NCBI RefSeq assembly: GCF_002102255.1
Contig: NZ_LQPH01000153.1
Location: 1 to 64,000 of the forward strand
DNA: 64,000 nt
Reading direction: 5' to 3'
Source of the DNA: Mycobacterium nebraskense
GTDB lineage: Bacteria; Actinomycetota; Actinomycetes; Mycobacteriales; Mycobacteriaceae
Notes under the pieces: generated by a model
The model's input: the letters and a program-made list of their open reading frames with translations, nothing else
What the model was told of the DNA's origin: nothing
The model's database searches: none
In this document: positions 43,378 through 50,654 of the stretch, one piece after another
Numbering within the stretch: the stretch's first letter is position 1
How the letters are laid out: every line of letters begins with the position of its first letter
Program-made: the position numbers and the translations under genes

Positions 43378-44009
43378 CCACCCCGGTGGCGGCCCAAACC
43401 GCCGACCTGACACCAGATTTGCGTCCCGAAGCGCGCGTGCCTGCGCCCAGTGGGTGGTGGGTGTTGGTCGCCGGCGTGATCGGCTTGGCTGCCTCCGCGA
43501 CGCTGACGGTGGAGAAGATCGACCTTCTGCTCAACCCGGCGTACGTGCCGACGTGCAACATCAACCCGATCCTGTCGTGTGGCTCGGTGATGATCACACC
43601 GCAGGCGTCGGTGCTGGGTTTCCCCAATCCGCTGATCGGCCTGGTGGCCTTCACCGTGGTGGTCGTCACCGGGCTGCTGGCGGTGACCAAAGTGGCGTTG
43701 CCGCAATGGTATTGGATCGGGCTGGCGGTCGGGCTGCTGCTCGGCGCGGCGTTCGTGCACTGGTTGATCTACGAGAGCCTGTACAGCATCGGCGCGTTGT
43801 GCCCGTACTGCATGGTCGTCTGGGCGGTGACCATCACCCTGCTGGTGGTCGTCGCGTCGATCACGTGTCGTCCGGCGCTGCAACGCCGGGGGCGCGGTGC
43901 GGCGTGGATGCTGTACCAATGGCGGTGGTCGATCGCCGCGCTGTGGTTCACCGCGGTGTTCCTGCTGATCATGGCGCGGTTCTGGGACTATTGGTCGACA
44001 CTGCTGTAA
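43374..44009 (+). CDS. Vitamin K epoxide reductase homologue (DsbB-equivalent)
   Basis: A 211-residue integral membrane protein with four or five helices. The redox CxxC is in SIGALCPYCMVVW and the loop cysteines are in PTCNINPILSCGSVM. In mycobacteria VKOR uses menaquinone to regenerate oxidised DsbA, which the overlapping upstream gene encodes. In M. tuberculosis the next gene is pyruvate carboxylase; here rsmD starts 10 nt later. Confidence 0.93.
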   Translation: MTTPVAAQTADLTPDLRPEARVPAPSGWWVLVAGVIGLAASATLTVEKIDLLLNPAYVPTCNINPILSCGSVMITPQASVLGFPNPLIGLVAFTVVVVTGLLAVTKVALPQWYWIGLAVGLLLGAAFVHWLIYESLYSIGALCPYCMVVWAVTITLLVVVASITCRPALQRRGRGAAWMLYQWRWSIAALWFTAVFLLIMARFWDYWSTLL

Positions 44010-44019
44010 GTGTTGGCAG

Positions 44020-44574
44020 GTGACCCGGATCATCGGCGGCGTGGCCGGCGGCCGGCGCATCGCCGTCCCGCCGCGGGGGACGAGGCCGACCACCGATCGA
44101 GTGCGCGAGTCACTCTTCAACATCTTGACCGCGCGACACGACCTGACGGGCGTCGCGGTGCTGGATCTCTACGCCGGTTCGGGCGCACTGGGATTGGAGG
44201 CGCTGTCCCGCGGGGCTGCCTCGGCGCTGTTCGTGGAGGCGGACCACCGCAGCGCGTCCGTCATCGCACGCAACATCGACGCCTTGGGTTTGACCGGCGC
44301 CACCGTGCGCCGCGGCGCGGTCGCGACCGTCCTGGCGGCCGGGACCGCGAGCCCGGTCGACCTTGTTCTGGCCGACCCGCCCTATGACGTCGATGCCGCC
44401 GAGGTGGAAGCCGTGCTGGCAGCGTTGGTCACCCGCGGCTGGGCGAACGCCGGAGCCGTGGCGGTGGTGGAGCGTGCGGCGACCGGTGCGCCGCTGACGT
44501 GGCCGGCCGGTTGGTCCGTGTGGCCGCCGCGCGTGTACGGCGACACCCGTCTGGAGATGGCCGAGCGACTGTGA
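44020..44574 (+). CDS. rsmD: 16S rRNA (guanine966-N2)-methyltransferase
   Basis: A 184-residue SAM-dependent methyltransferase. N-terminal RIIGGVAGGRRIAVPPRGTRPTTDRVRESLFNIL is diagnostic. SAM motif VLDLYAGSGALGLEALSRGAA and catalytic VLADPPYDVDAAE follow. GTG at 44020. coaD lies downstream with its own predicted promoter. Confidence 0.93.
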   Translation: MTRIIGGVAGGRRIAVPPRGTRPTTDRVRESLFNILTARHDLTGVAVLDLYAGSGALGLEALSRGAASALFVEADHRSASVIARNIDALGLTGATVRRGAVATVLAAGTASPVDLVLADPPYDVDAAEVEAVLAALVTRGWANAGAVAVVERAATGAPLTWPAGWSVWPPRVYGDTRLEMAERL

Positions 44575-44584
44575 GGCGGGCGTG

Positions 44585-44590
44585 TACCGT
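44585..44590 (+). promoter_or_regulatory. Leaderless -10 (TACCGT) before the coaD upstream ORF
   Basis: TACCGT is followed by 8 nt and an ATG at 44599, which opens an 18-codon ORF coupled to coaD. The element is the same as the ilvB-leader and hupB -10 boxes. Confidence 0.45.
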
Positions 44591-44598
44591 CTTTCGTC

Positions 44599-44655
44599 AT
44601 GAGCGCCGCTCCTTCTCATCGCTCCGCTCTGCATCGTCGCCGGCGCGCGTCATGA
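44599..44655 (+). CDS. Leaderless 18-codon ORF coupled to coaD
   Basis: ATG 44599 to TGA 44653-44655 reads MSAAPSHRSALHRRRRAS. It follows a TACCGT box at leaderless distance, and its stop overlaps the coaD ATG as ATGA. Many mycobacterial transcripts begin with such short leaderless ORFs. Translation is predicted to deliver ribosomes to coaD, whose own start lacks a Shine-Dalgarno. The His/Arg-rich peptide could also sense those amino acids. Confidence 0.45.
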   Translation: MSAAPSHRSALHRRRRAS

Positions 44656-45128
44656 GCGGCGCGGTATGCCCGGGGTCGTTTGATCCAGTGACGTTGGGCC
44701 ACATCGACGTCTTCGAACGGGCGTCGGCCCAGTTCGACGAGGTGGTGGTGGCGATCATGACCAATCCCGCCAAGAAGGGCATGTTCGACCTCGACGAGCG
44801 GATCGCGATGATCAACGAGTCGACGACACATCTGCCCAACCTGCGGGTCGAGGCCGGGCAGGGTCTGGTGGTCGACTTCGTCAGGTCGCAGGGGATGACC
44901 GCCATCGTGAAGGGCCTTCGCACCGGCACCGACTTCGAATACGAGCTGCAGATGGCGCAGATGAACAAGCACATCGCCGGCGTCGACACGTTTTTCGTCG
45001 CGACGACACCGAGGTATTCGTTCGTGTCGTCGTCCTTGGCCAAAGAGGTCGCGTTGTTCGGCGGCGATGTCTCGGAGCTACTGCCCGAACCGGTCAACCG
45101 CCGCTTGCGCGAGAAGCTGGCCGGCTAG
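44652..45128 (+). CDS. coaD: Phosphopantetheine adenylyltransferase
   Basis: Penultimate step of coenzyme A synthesis. 158 residues with the nucleotidyltransferase motif GSFDPVTLGHIDVFERA (about 8-24), KGLRTGTDFEYELQMAQMN, and the C-terminal signature TTPRYSFVSSSLAKEVA. The start at 44652 lacks a clear Shine-Dalgarno and overlaps the upstream mini-ORF stop by 4 nt. It converges on the secreted-protein gene, with 3 bp between stops. Confidence 0.95.
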   Translation: MSGAVCPGSFDPVTLGHIDVFERASAQFDEVVVAIMTNPAKKGMFDLDERIAMINESTTHLPNLRVEAGQGLVVDFVRSQGMTAIVKGLRTGTDFEYELQMAQMNKHIAGVDTFFVATTPRYSFVSSSLAKEVALFGGDVSELLPEPVNRRLREKLAG

Positions 45129-45131
45129 GTC

Positions 45132-45584
45132 TCAACTCAGGTCTTTGACCAGAATGTCGTTGACCGCCTTCAGGTCGTCAATTGCCTGCTGTGTGAACAA
45201 GTCTGCTTGCTCTAGATCGGCTGACGTGCTGTTGGGCCCAAGCGACATGCAGATGTGCGCCGCAGCGTGAAAGTCATTGATTTCGGATTGCAGGGCAGTA
45301 GTCAGGGCGGGGTCCGGCGTAGGCAGGTGGGCCTGGAGGCCGATGGTTTGTTCGTCGTGCAGCGCTGAACATGATGTCCGGAGAGCTCCGATGTCGTTGT
45401 CTTCGATCGCGTCGACCACCGCCTGCATGAATTTGGTCGTATTGACGAAATGCTCTTCGGCCCGTGAATACCACTCCGCGACACCGGGGTAGACGGCGCC
45501 AGCCGCCCCAGCTGTCCCCATGGTGAAGAAAGCCGCTGCACCTACAGCGGCGCCACCCAAGCGCTTGTGTACGTGCCTAAACAT
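45132..45584 (-). CDS. Small secreted alpha-helical protein, unknown
   Basis: A 150-residue protein with a signal peptide (MFRHVHKRLGGAAVGAAAFFTMGTAGAAGA, cleavage near 30) and a mature helical domain of about 120 residues with exactly two cysteines (C72, C112), probably a disulfide. Segments such as EEHFVNTTKFMQAVVDAIEDNDI and EINDFHAAAHICMSL suggest a compact helical bundle. I do not recognise a family. Its codon use is less GC-biased than the neighbours, and it occupies the spot where M. tuberculosis has purU. Confidence 0.72.
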   Translation of the reverse strand: MFRHVHKRLGGAAVGAAAFFTMGTAGAAGAVYPGVAEWYSRAEEHFVNTTKFMQAVVDAIEDNDIGALRTSCSALHDEQTIGLQAHLPTPDPALTTALQSEINDFHAAAHICMSLGPNSTSADLEQADLFTQQAIDDLKAVNDILVKDLS

Positions 45585-45796
45585 GTCTGACCTGACTGTG
45601 TGGAGCCGTATCTTGGACTACTCGAGAGCGATGCCGCCCAGAGTTCGTACCTAAGACTTCGTGCCCAGCAACATGTTTGATAGGGCCTTCGGGCCCGTCC
45701 TGTGGGCCAAAGGAAATGCGTTAGATGTACTCCGACGACGCGCGGTCGTGGCGGCTGCTACGGCACCTCAGACCGCGTTGACCGTCGCCGACGCCG

Positions 45797-46963
45797 CTAG
45801 TGGCACTCGTGATTGTGCTCGTGTCCGCCGTCGGGGGAGCCGCCCATCATCCGCGCCATCGGAACTCCGCCCGTCGTGACGAACCGGACGACGAGAATGG
45901 CCGCGACGGCAAGAAAGGCGATATTGAGCCAAGTCGTGTAGTTCCACGAAACCGCCGCCTCCATGACCGTGGCGTTGCGCTGTTGCGGAACGAGATGCGT
46001 TGCGCCGAAGATTAATTCGACCAGATAGCCCGCGGCGACCATGGCGGCGTAGAACGTGCCCAGTAGCGTCAGCATCATCCTGGTGCCGTAGTACTTGCGG
46101 TAGATATTCAGGATCGGCAGGATCAGCAGGTCGGCGTAGATGAACGCGATGACACCGCCGAAACTGATGCCGCCGTTCCACAGCACCGCGGCCAGCGGAA
46201 CATTGCCGATCGAGCAGACGAACGACACGATCGCCACGATCGGTCCCACGATCGGACCCCACAGCGCCGACCAGCCCGGGTGGTCGGCCAAAAAGAAGAC
46301 CTGCCAGAACTTTTCGGGCACCCACGCCGCGATGGCCCCCGCGATCAACAGGCCCAGAACGAGGTCGCGCAGGATCGCCAGCCACTCCATGACGAACACG
46401 TGGGCAACGGAAGTGAAGCCCTCCGCGGAAAAGAGGCGCTGAGAGAACGAGCCCTGCTTCTTGATGGACATGTCCATGGCCGCGTGGCCTTCCATCAAGC
46501 CGGCGATCCCGCGGTCGGCCTGCTCACGGGCGGCATCGATAAGCCGCGAGCGCACGAACAACCGGAACAGGACGGCGAGCACCACGATCATCAGCGGGCC
46601 GCCGACGAACTCCGCGGCGGTGAACTGCCAGCCCATCAGCAGGGCCAGGATGATGCCCAGTTCCACCACCAGGTTGGTGGAGCCGATCTCGAATGCCATG
46701 GCGGCGATGAAGCTGGCGCCCTTGCGGAAGAGCGATCGGGCCAACGCCACCGCGGCGTACGAGCACGACGACGATGCCGCGCCGAGGCCGGCGGCCAGTG
46801 CCAAGGTGCGCGGCCGGTCGTCGCCCAGCAGCGCCACGATGGTCGAGCGTCGCACCACCGCCTGCACCACCGCAGACAGCGCAAATCCCAGGATCAGCGC
46901 CCACAGGATTTCCCACGTCATCGATCCCGCCACCGCCAAGGCGTGTCCCACCGCTGCCAGCAC
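45797..46963 (-). CDS. UPF0718-type permease with His-rich tail (Rv2963-like)
   Basis: A 388-residue inner-membrane protein with about 8-10 helices in two related halves. The family's conserved GAASSSCSYAAVALARSLFRKGASFIAAMAFEIGSTNLV (about 60-98) contains a cysteine likely central to transport, mirrored by FVCSIGNVPLAAVLWNGGISFGGVIAF. The C-terminus ends GGHEHNHECH, a potential metal ligand. Family members are linked to metal or metalloid (arsenic, copper) handling. GTG at 46963. The promoter overlaps a perfect CsoR/RicR-like palindrome. Confidence 0.85.
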   Translation of the reverse strand: MLAAVGHALAVAGSMTWEILWALILGFALSAVVQAVVRRSTIVALLGDDRPRTLALAAGLGAASSSCSYAAVALARSLFRKGASFIAAMAFEIGSTNLVVELGIILALLMGWQFTAAEFVGGPLMIVVLAVLFRLFVRSRLIDAAREQADRGIAGLMEGHAAMDMSIKKQGSFSQRLFSAEGFTSVAHVFVMEWLAILRDLVLGLLIAGAIAAWVPEKFWQVFFLADHPGWSALWGPIVGPIVAIVSFVCSIGNVPLAAVLWNGGISFGGVIAFIYADLLILPILNIYRKYYGTRMMLTLLGTFYAAMVAAGYLVELIFGATHLVPQQRNATVMEAAVSWNYTTWLNIAFLAVAAILVVRFVTTGGVPMARMMGGSPDGGHEHNHECH

Positions 46964-47001
46964 GAGTGCTAATCCTTCCCTTCGGATGGCCCGGGCCCCG
47001 A

Positions 47002-47028
47002 ATTATACCCCCTGGGGGTATAGGTCAA
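47002..47028 (-). promoter_or_regulatory. CsoR/RicR-like operator inside the permease promoter
   Basis: On the minus strand TTGACC (47028-47023), 15 nt and TATAAT (47007-47002) form a near-consensus promoter with a short spacer. The palindrome TATACCCCCTGGGGGTATA (47004-47022), two perfect 9-bp half-sites around a central base, occupies the spacer and part of the -10. It contains TACCC-N5-GGGTA, the layout of CsoR-family copper/sulfur repressor sites. Start codon is about 30 nt downstream of the predicted initiation point. Confidence 0.7.
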
Positions 47029-47291
47029 GCGCTGCAAAGTGCGCTGGCCAGGTCCGGGGCCGCCGCGATCCCTAGAATGGCCGCAATAGGTGCAACCAAC
47101 CTTGGCGGCGCGGACGGGCGTTTCGATGGATTTCACTCATGACGGCGAGGCCGCAGCCGCTTTTCTGCGGTGTTTTGCGTCGTTGTCGCGGTCGAATGTC
47201 CGACACACCGGCCTCGCCACCGCTGTCACAAAGGCAACACCAGGCACACTGGTAACAACAGGTTTTTTGCAGACGCCAGGAGGATGTGGCC

Positions 47292-48029
47292 GTGTACAGA
47301 GTCTTTGAAGCGCTCGACGAATTGGGCGCCATCGTTGAAGAAGCACGCGGCGTTCCGATGACGGCCGGCTGCGTGGTGCCCCGCGGTGACGTGCTGGAAC
47401 TGATCGACGACATCAAGGATGCGATCCCCGGCGAGCTGGATGACGCCCAGGATGTGCTCGACGCGCGGGACTCGATGCTGCAGGACGCCAAGTCGCACGC
47501 CGAATCCATGGTCTCCTCGGCGACCACCGAGTCCGAGTCGATGCTCAACCACGCCCGCGCGGAGGCCGACCGGCTCTTGTCCGACGCAAAAGCCCAGGCC
47601 GACCGCATGGTGAGCGAGGCGCGCCAGCACAGCGAGCGGATGGTCGGCGAGGCTCGCGAGGAGTCGATGCGCATCGCCACGGCGGCGAAACGCGAGTACG
47701 AGGCCAGCGTCGGGCGCGCCCAGGCCGAGGCCGACCGGCTGCTCGAGAACGGCAACATCTCCTACGAGAAGGCCGTGCAAGAGGGCATCAAGGAGCAGCA
47801 GCGTCTGGTGTCGCAGAACAGCGTGGTGGAGGCGGCCAACGCCGAGGCCACCCGGCTGATCGATTCGGCGCATGCCGAGGCGGACCGGCTGCGCGGCGAG
47901 TGCGACATCTACGTCGACAACAAGCTCGCCGAGTTCGAGGAATTCCTCAACGGCACGCTGCGCTCCGTCGGGCGCGGGCGTCACCAACTCCGGACGGCGG
48001 CCGGTACGCACGACTACGCCGTGCGCTAG
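47292..48029 (+). CDS. sepIVA: Septal DivIVA-like protein SepIVA
   Basis: A 245-residue, largely coiled-coil cytoplasmic protein. N-terminal MYRVFEALDELGAIVEEARGVPMTAGCVVPRGDVLELIDDIKDAIPGELDD is strongly conserved. It is followed by long heptad-rich segments (HAESMVSSATTESESMLNHARAEADRLLSDAKAQADRMVSEARQHSERM). The orthologue localises to the septum and is needed for division in mycobacteria. The GTG at 47292 (8 nt after AGGAGG) is preferred over GTG 47286, which is only 2 nt from it; it also gives the M. tuberculosis length. Confidence 0.93.
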   Translation: MYRVFEALDELGAIVEEARGVPMTAGCVVPRGDVLELIDDIKDAIPGELDDAQDVLDARDSMLQDAKSHAESMVSSATTESESMLNHARAEADRLLSDAKAQADRMVSEARQHSERMVGEAREESMRIATAAKREYEASVGRAQAEADRLLENGNISYEKAVQEGIKEQQRLVSQNSVVEAANAEATRLIDSAHAEADRLRGECDIYVDNKLAEFEEFLNGTLRSVGRGRHQLRTAAGTHDYAVR

Positions 48030-48073
48030 CCCGTCCACCGCGGCCGCGCCCTGGAATTATGCGGCGCGCGCCG

Positions 48074-48079
48074 TAGGAT
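48074..48079 (+). promoter_or_regulatory. Leaderless -10 (TAGGAT) of the yceD-rnc-mutM operon
   Basis: TAGGAT stands 7 nt before ATG 48087, with no Shine-Dalgarno. Confidence 0.5.
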
Positions 48080-48086
48080 TTCTCAT

Positions 48087-48671
48087 ATGACGCGGCAGCA
48101 CAGCACCACCTCGCGGCGCCGTCTGAGCTCGCCGATGACGATTGACATCACCCGGCTCGGGCGGCGCCCCGGGGCGATGGTGACCCTGCGAGAAACCGTG
48201 TCCAGCCCGTCGCGCATCGGGCTGGACATGATCGCAATCGAAGCGGGCGCTCCGCTGGAACTGGACCTGCAAATTCAGTCGGTCTCCGAAGGCGTACTGG
48301 TGACGGGGACGGTCGACGCGCCCACCGCCGGTGAATGCTCCCGTTGTCTGACCCCCGTCAACGGTCGCGTGCAGGTCCGGTTGACCGAACTGTTCGCCTA
48401 CCCCGACAGCACGACAGAGGCGACCACCGAGGAAGACGAGGTCGGCCACATCGTCGACGACGCCATCGACCTCGAACAGTCGATCGTCGACGCCGTGGGA
48501 CTGGAGCTGCCGTTCTCGCCCGCGTGCACGCCCGATTGCCCGGGGCTGTGCCCCGAATGCGGCGTTTCCCTTGCGGCCGAGCCCGACCATCACCACGACC
48601 GCATCGACCCGCGGTGGGCCAAGCTGGCCGGCATGTTTCCCGAGCCGGACGCGCCGCGGGGTGAGCAATGA
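48087..48671 (+). CDS. YceD/DUF177 family protein
   Basis: A 194-residue protein with the DUF177 core (LRETVSSPSRIGLDMIAIEAGAPLELDLQIQSVSEGVLVTGTVDAPTAGECSRCLTPV) and a C-terminal Cys cluster (CTPDCPGLCPECG) that may bind zinc. Family members are linked to 23S rRNA accumulation and normally precede rpmF. Here, as in M. tuberculosis, rpmF is absent and rnc follows with a 4-nt overlap. Leaderless ATG. Confidence 0.9.
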   Translation: MTRQHSTTSRRRLSSPMTIDITRLGRRPGAMVTLRETVSSPSRIGLDMIAIEAGAPLELDLQIQSVSEGVLVTGTVDAPTAGECSRCLTPVNGRVQVRLTELFAYPDSTTEATTEEDEVGHIVDDAIDLEQSIVDAVGLELPFSPACTPDCPGLCPECGVSLAAEPDHHHDRIDPRWAKLAGMFPEPDAPRGEQ

Positions 48672-49381
48672 CGTCGCGACAAGACCTGCTCGATGCGCTC
48701 GGGGTCGAGCTGCCCGATGAGCTGCTTTCGCTGGCGTTGACGCATCGCAGCTACGCCTACGAGCACGGCGGGCTGCCGACCAACGAACGTCTGGAATTTC
48801 TCGGCGACGCCGTGCTGGGGCTGACCATCACCGACGAGCTCTACCACCGGCATCCGGACCGTTCGGAAGGGGACCTGGCCAAGTTGCGGGCCAGCGTCGT
48901 CAACACCCAGGCCTTGGCCGACGTCGCGCGCAAACTGTCCGCGGACGGCCTGGGCGTGCACCTGTACCTCGGGCGCGGGGAAGCCAACACCGGCGGCGCC
49001 GACAAGTCGAGCATCCTGGCCGACGGCATGGAATCGCTGCTGGGCGCCATCTACTTGCAGCACGGCATCGACACCGCCCGCGACGTGATCCTGCGGCTGT
49101 TCGGCGCGTTGCTGGACGCCGCACCGACGCTGGGGGCCGGGCTGGACTGGAAGACCAGCCTGCAGGAGCTGACCGCCGCGCGGGGCATGGGCGCGCCGTC
49201 CTACGTCGTCACCTCCACCGGCCCGGACCATGACAAAGAATTCACCGCCGTCGTCGTTGTGATGGACACCGAATACGGGTCCGGTGTGGGGCGCTCCAAG
49301 AAGGAAGCCGAGCAGAAGGCCGCGGCGGCGACGTGGAAAGCCCTGGAAGCACTGGACACCGCGGGGAAAACGTCCGTCTAG
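48668..49381 (+). CDS. rnc: Ribonuclease III
   Basis: Double-strand-specific endoribonuclease processing rRNA precursors. 237 residues. Catalytic signature NERLEFLGDAVLGLTITDELY (about 38-58) and the second acidic site in LADGMESLLGAIYLQHG; C-terminal dsRBD (DWKTSLQELTAARGMGAPSYVVTSTGPDHDKEFTAVV). ATGA overlap with yceD; mutM starts on the base after its stop. Confidence 0.95.
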   Translation: MTSRQDLLDALGVELPDELLSLALTHRSYAYEHGGLPTNERLEFLGDAVLGLTITDELYHRHPDRSEGDLAKLRASVVNTQALADVARKLSADGLGVHLYLGRGEANTGGADKSSILADGMESLLGAIYLQHGIDTARDVILRLFGALLDAAPTLGAGLDWKTSLQELTAARGMGAPSYVVTSTGPDHDKEFTAVVVVMDTEYGSGVGRSKKEAEQKAAAATWKALEALDTAGKTSV

Positions 49382-50251
49382 ATGCCCGAGTTGCCCGAAG
49401 TCGAGGTGGTGCGCCGCGGCTTGCAGGCCCACGTCGTGGGCAAGACGATCACCGCCGTTCGGGTGCATCACCCGCGCGCGGTGCGGCGTCACGAGGCCGG
49501 GCCCGCCGATCTCACCGCCCGGTTGCTCGACGCCCGGATCACCGGCACCGATCGGCGCGGCAAGTACCTGTGGCTGCTGCTCGACACGGAGCCCCCGGCG
49601 CCGGAATCGGACACGGCCCTGGTGGTGCACCTCGGCATGAGCGGGCAGATGCTGCTGGGGGAGGTGCCGCGCGCCGACCACGTGCGCATCTCCGCGCTGC
49701 TCGACGACGGCACCGTGCTGAGCTTCGCCGACCAACGCACCTTCGGCGGCTGGATGCTTGCCGATCTGGTGAGCGTGGAGGGCAGCGTCGTACCGGCCCC
49801 CGTCGCGCACCTCGCGCGCGACCCGCTGGACCCGCTTTTCGACCGCGACGCCGTCGTGAATGTCTTGCGGCGCAAGCACTCCGAGATCAAACGGCAACTC
49901 CTCGATCAAACCGTGGTATCGGGCATCGGCAACATCTACGCCGACGAAGCGCTGTGGCGGGCCAAGGTCAACGGCGCCCGCATCGCCGCGACGTTGAGCC
50001 GCCGCCAGCTGGGCGCGGTCCTGGACGCCGCGGCCGACGTGATGCGCGACGCGCTGGGGCAAGGCGGGACGTCGTTCGACTCGCTGTATGTCAACGTCAA
50101 CGGCGAGTCTGGCTACTTCGACCGATCGCTGGACGCCTACGGCCGCGAAGGGCAGAACTGCCGGCGCTGCGGCGCGGTGATGCGCCGGGAGAAGTTCATG
50201 AACCGGTCGTCGTTCTACTGCCCGAGATGTCAGCCGCGGCCACGGATTTGA
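49382..50251 (+). CDS. mutM: Formamidopyrimidine-DNA glycosylase
   Basis: Removes 8-oxoguanine and Fapy lesions and nicks the strand. 289 residues, M. tuberculosis Fpg length. N-terminal MPELPEVEVVRRGL supplies the nucleophilic Pro and catalytic Glu. The H2TH domain is followed by a C-terminal zinc finger CRRCGAVMRREKFMNRSSFYCPRCQ. ATG abuts the rnc stop. Confidence 0.95.
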   Translation: MPELPEVEVVRRGLQAHVVGKTITAVRVHHPRAVRRHEAGPADLTARLLDARITGTDRRGKYLWLLLDTEPPAPESDTALVVHLGMSGQMLLGEVPRADHVRISALLDDGTVLSFADQRTFGGWMLADLVSVEGSVVPAPVAHLARDPLDPLFDRDAVVNVLRRKHSEIKRQLLDQTVVSGIGNIYADEALWRAKVNGARIAATLSRRQLGAVLDAAADVMRDALGQGGTSFDSLYVNVNGESGYFDRSLDAYGREGQNCRRCGAVMRREKFMNRSSFYCPRCQPRPRI

Positions 50252-50296
50252 GTCACCCTGGACGCCCACTTGACGGCGTTCTGGAACCGGTCGGAG

Positions 50297-50333
50297 GAAA
50301 GGTGAGGTTACCCTCACCTTTCTTCGTTATCCT
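50297..50333 (+). promoter_or_regulatory. Perfect palindrome and leaderless promoter of feoAB-nfu
   Basis: GAAAGGTGAGG (50297-50307), loop TTAC, and the exact complement CCTCACCTTTC (50312-50322) form 11-bp arms. A TATCCT -10 (50328-50333) lies 7 nt before ATG 50341, so the palindrome covers the -35 position. The half-site AGGTGAG resembles the AGGTnAG of DtxR/IdeR/MntR-type boxes but with a wider centre. It may also act as a terminator for mutM (followed by TTTCTTC). Confidence 0.6.
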
Positions 50334-50340
50334 GAGTGGC

Positions 50341-50370
50341 ATGGTGAACCTGTGGCAGCGGGCGGGCTAG
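50341..50370 (+). CDS. Leaderless 9-codon ORF coupled to feoA
   Basis: ATG 50341 to TAG 50368-50370 reads MVNLWQRAG. It begins 7 nt after TATCCT, so the transcript should start at its ATG, and its stop overlaps the proposed feoA GTG by one base (TAGTG). Together these suggest that ribosomes load on this mini-ORF and re-initiate at feoA. Confidence 0.45.
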   Translation: MVNLWQRAG

Positions 50371-50654
50371 TGCGCGGATTCGTGCGGAACGCACGTGGTG
50401 TCCCGGGTTCGCCGACCGTGCTGGCTCAGCTCGCGCCGGGCCAGCGGGCCACGATCGTGGGCGTGGTGGCCGCGGCGTCTCCCGTGGTGGCCGGCCGGCT
50501 GCGGCAGCTGGGATTTCGGCCGGCGGCCGACGTCGAGGTCATCCGGCGGGCCCCGATGGGCGACCCGACCATCTACCGGGTTCAAGACACCGAACTGTGC
50601 CTGCGCCGGCGCGAAGCGAAACTGATCGAGGTCGACCCGGGGAGCGACGCATGA
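50370..50654 (+). CDS. feoA: Ferrous iron transport protein A
   Basis: A 94-residue SH3-like protein (SPTVLAQLAPGQRATIVGVVAAASPVVAGRLRQLGFRPAADVEVIRRAPMGDPTIYRVQDTELCLRRREAKLIEV) that supports FeoB-mediated Fe(II) uptake. GTG 50370 is preferred because it couples to the mini-ORF stop; GTG 50352 would add six residues. The stop overlaps the feoB ATG (ATGA). The M. tuberculosis locus has no feo genes between fpg and Rv2923c as I recall. Confidence 0.88.
   Translation: MRGFVRNARGVPGSPTVLAQLAPGQRATIVGVVAAASPVVAGRLRQLGFRPAADVEVIRRAPMGDPTIYRVQDTELCLRRREAKLIEVDPGSDA

Noticed and set aside
47090..47308. 72-codon ORF running into the sepIVA start
   Set aside because: Weak composition, no Shine-Dalgarno, and it overlaps the sepIVA start. 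It could be translated but cannot be supported.
50297..50326. Feo palindrome as only a mutM terminator
   Set aside because: The stem plus TTTCTTC could terminate, but it also sits exactly on the -35 of a leaderless promoter, so the regulatory reading was kept, with termination noted as an alternative.
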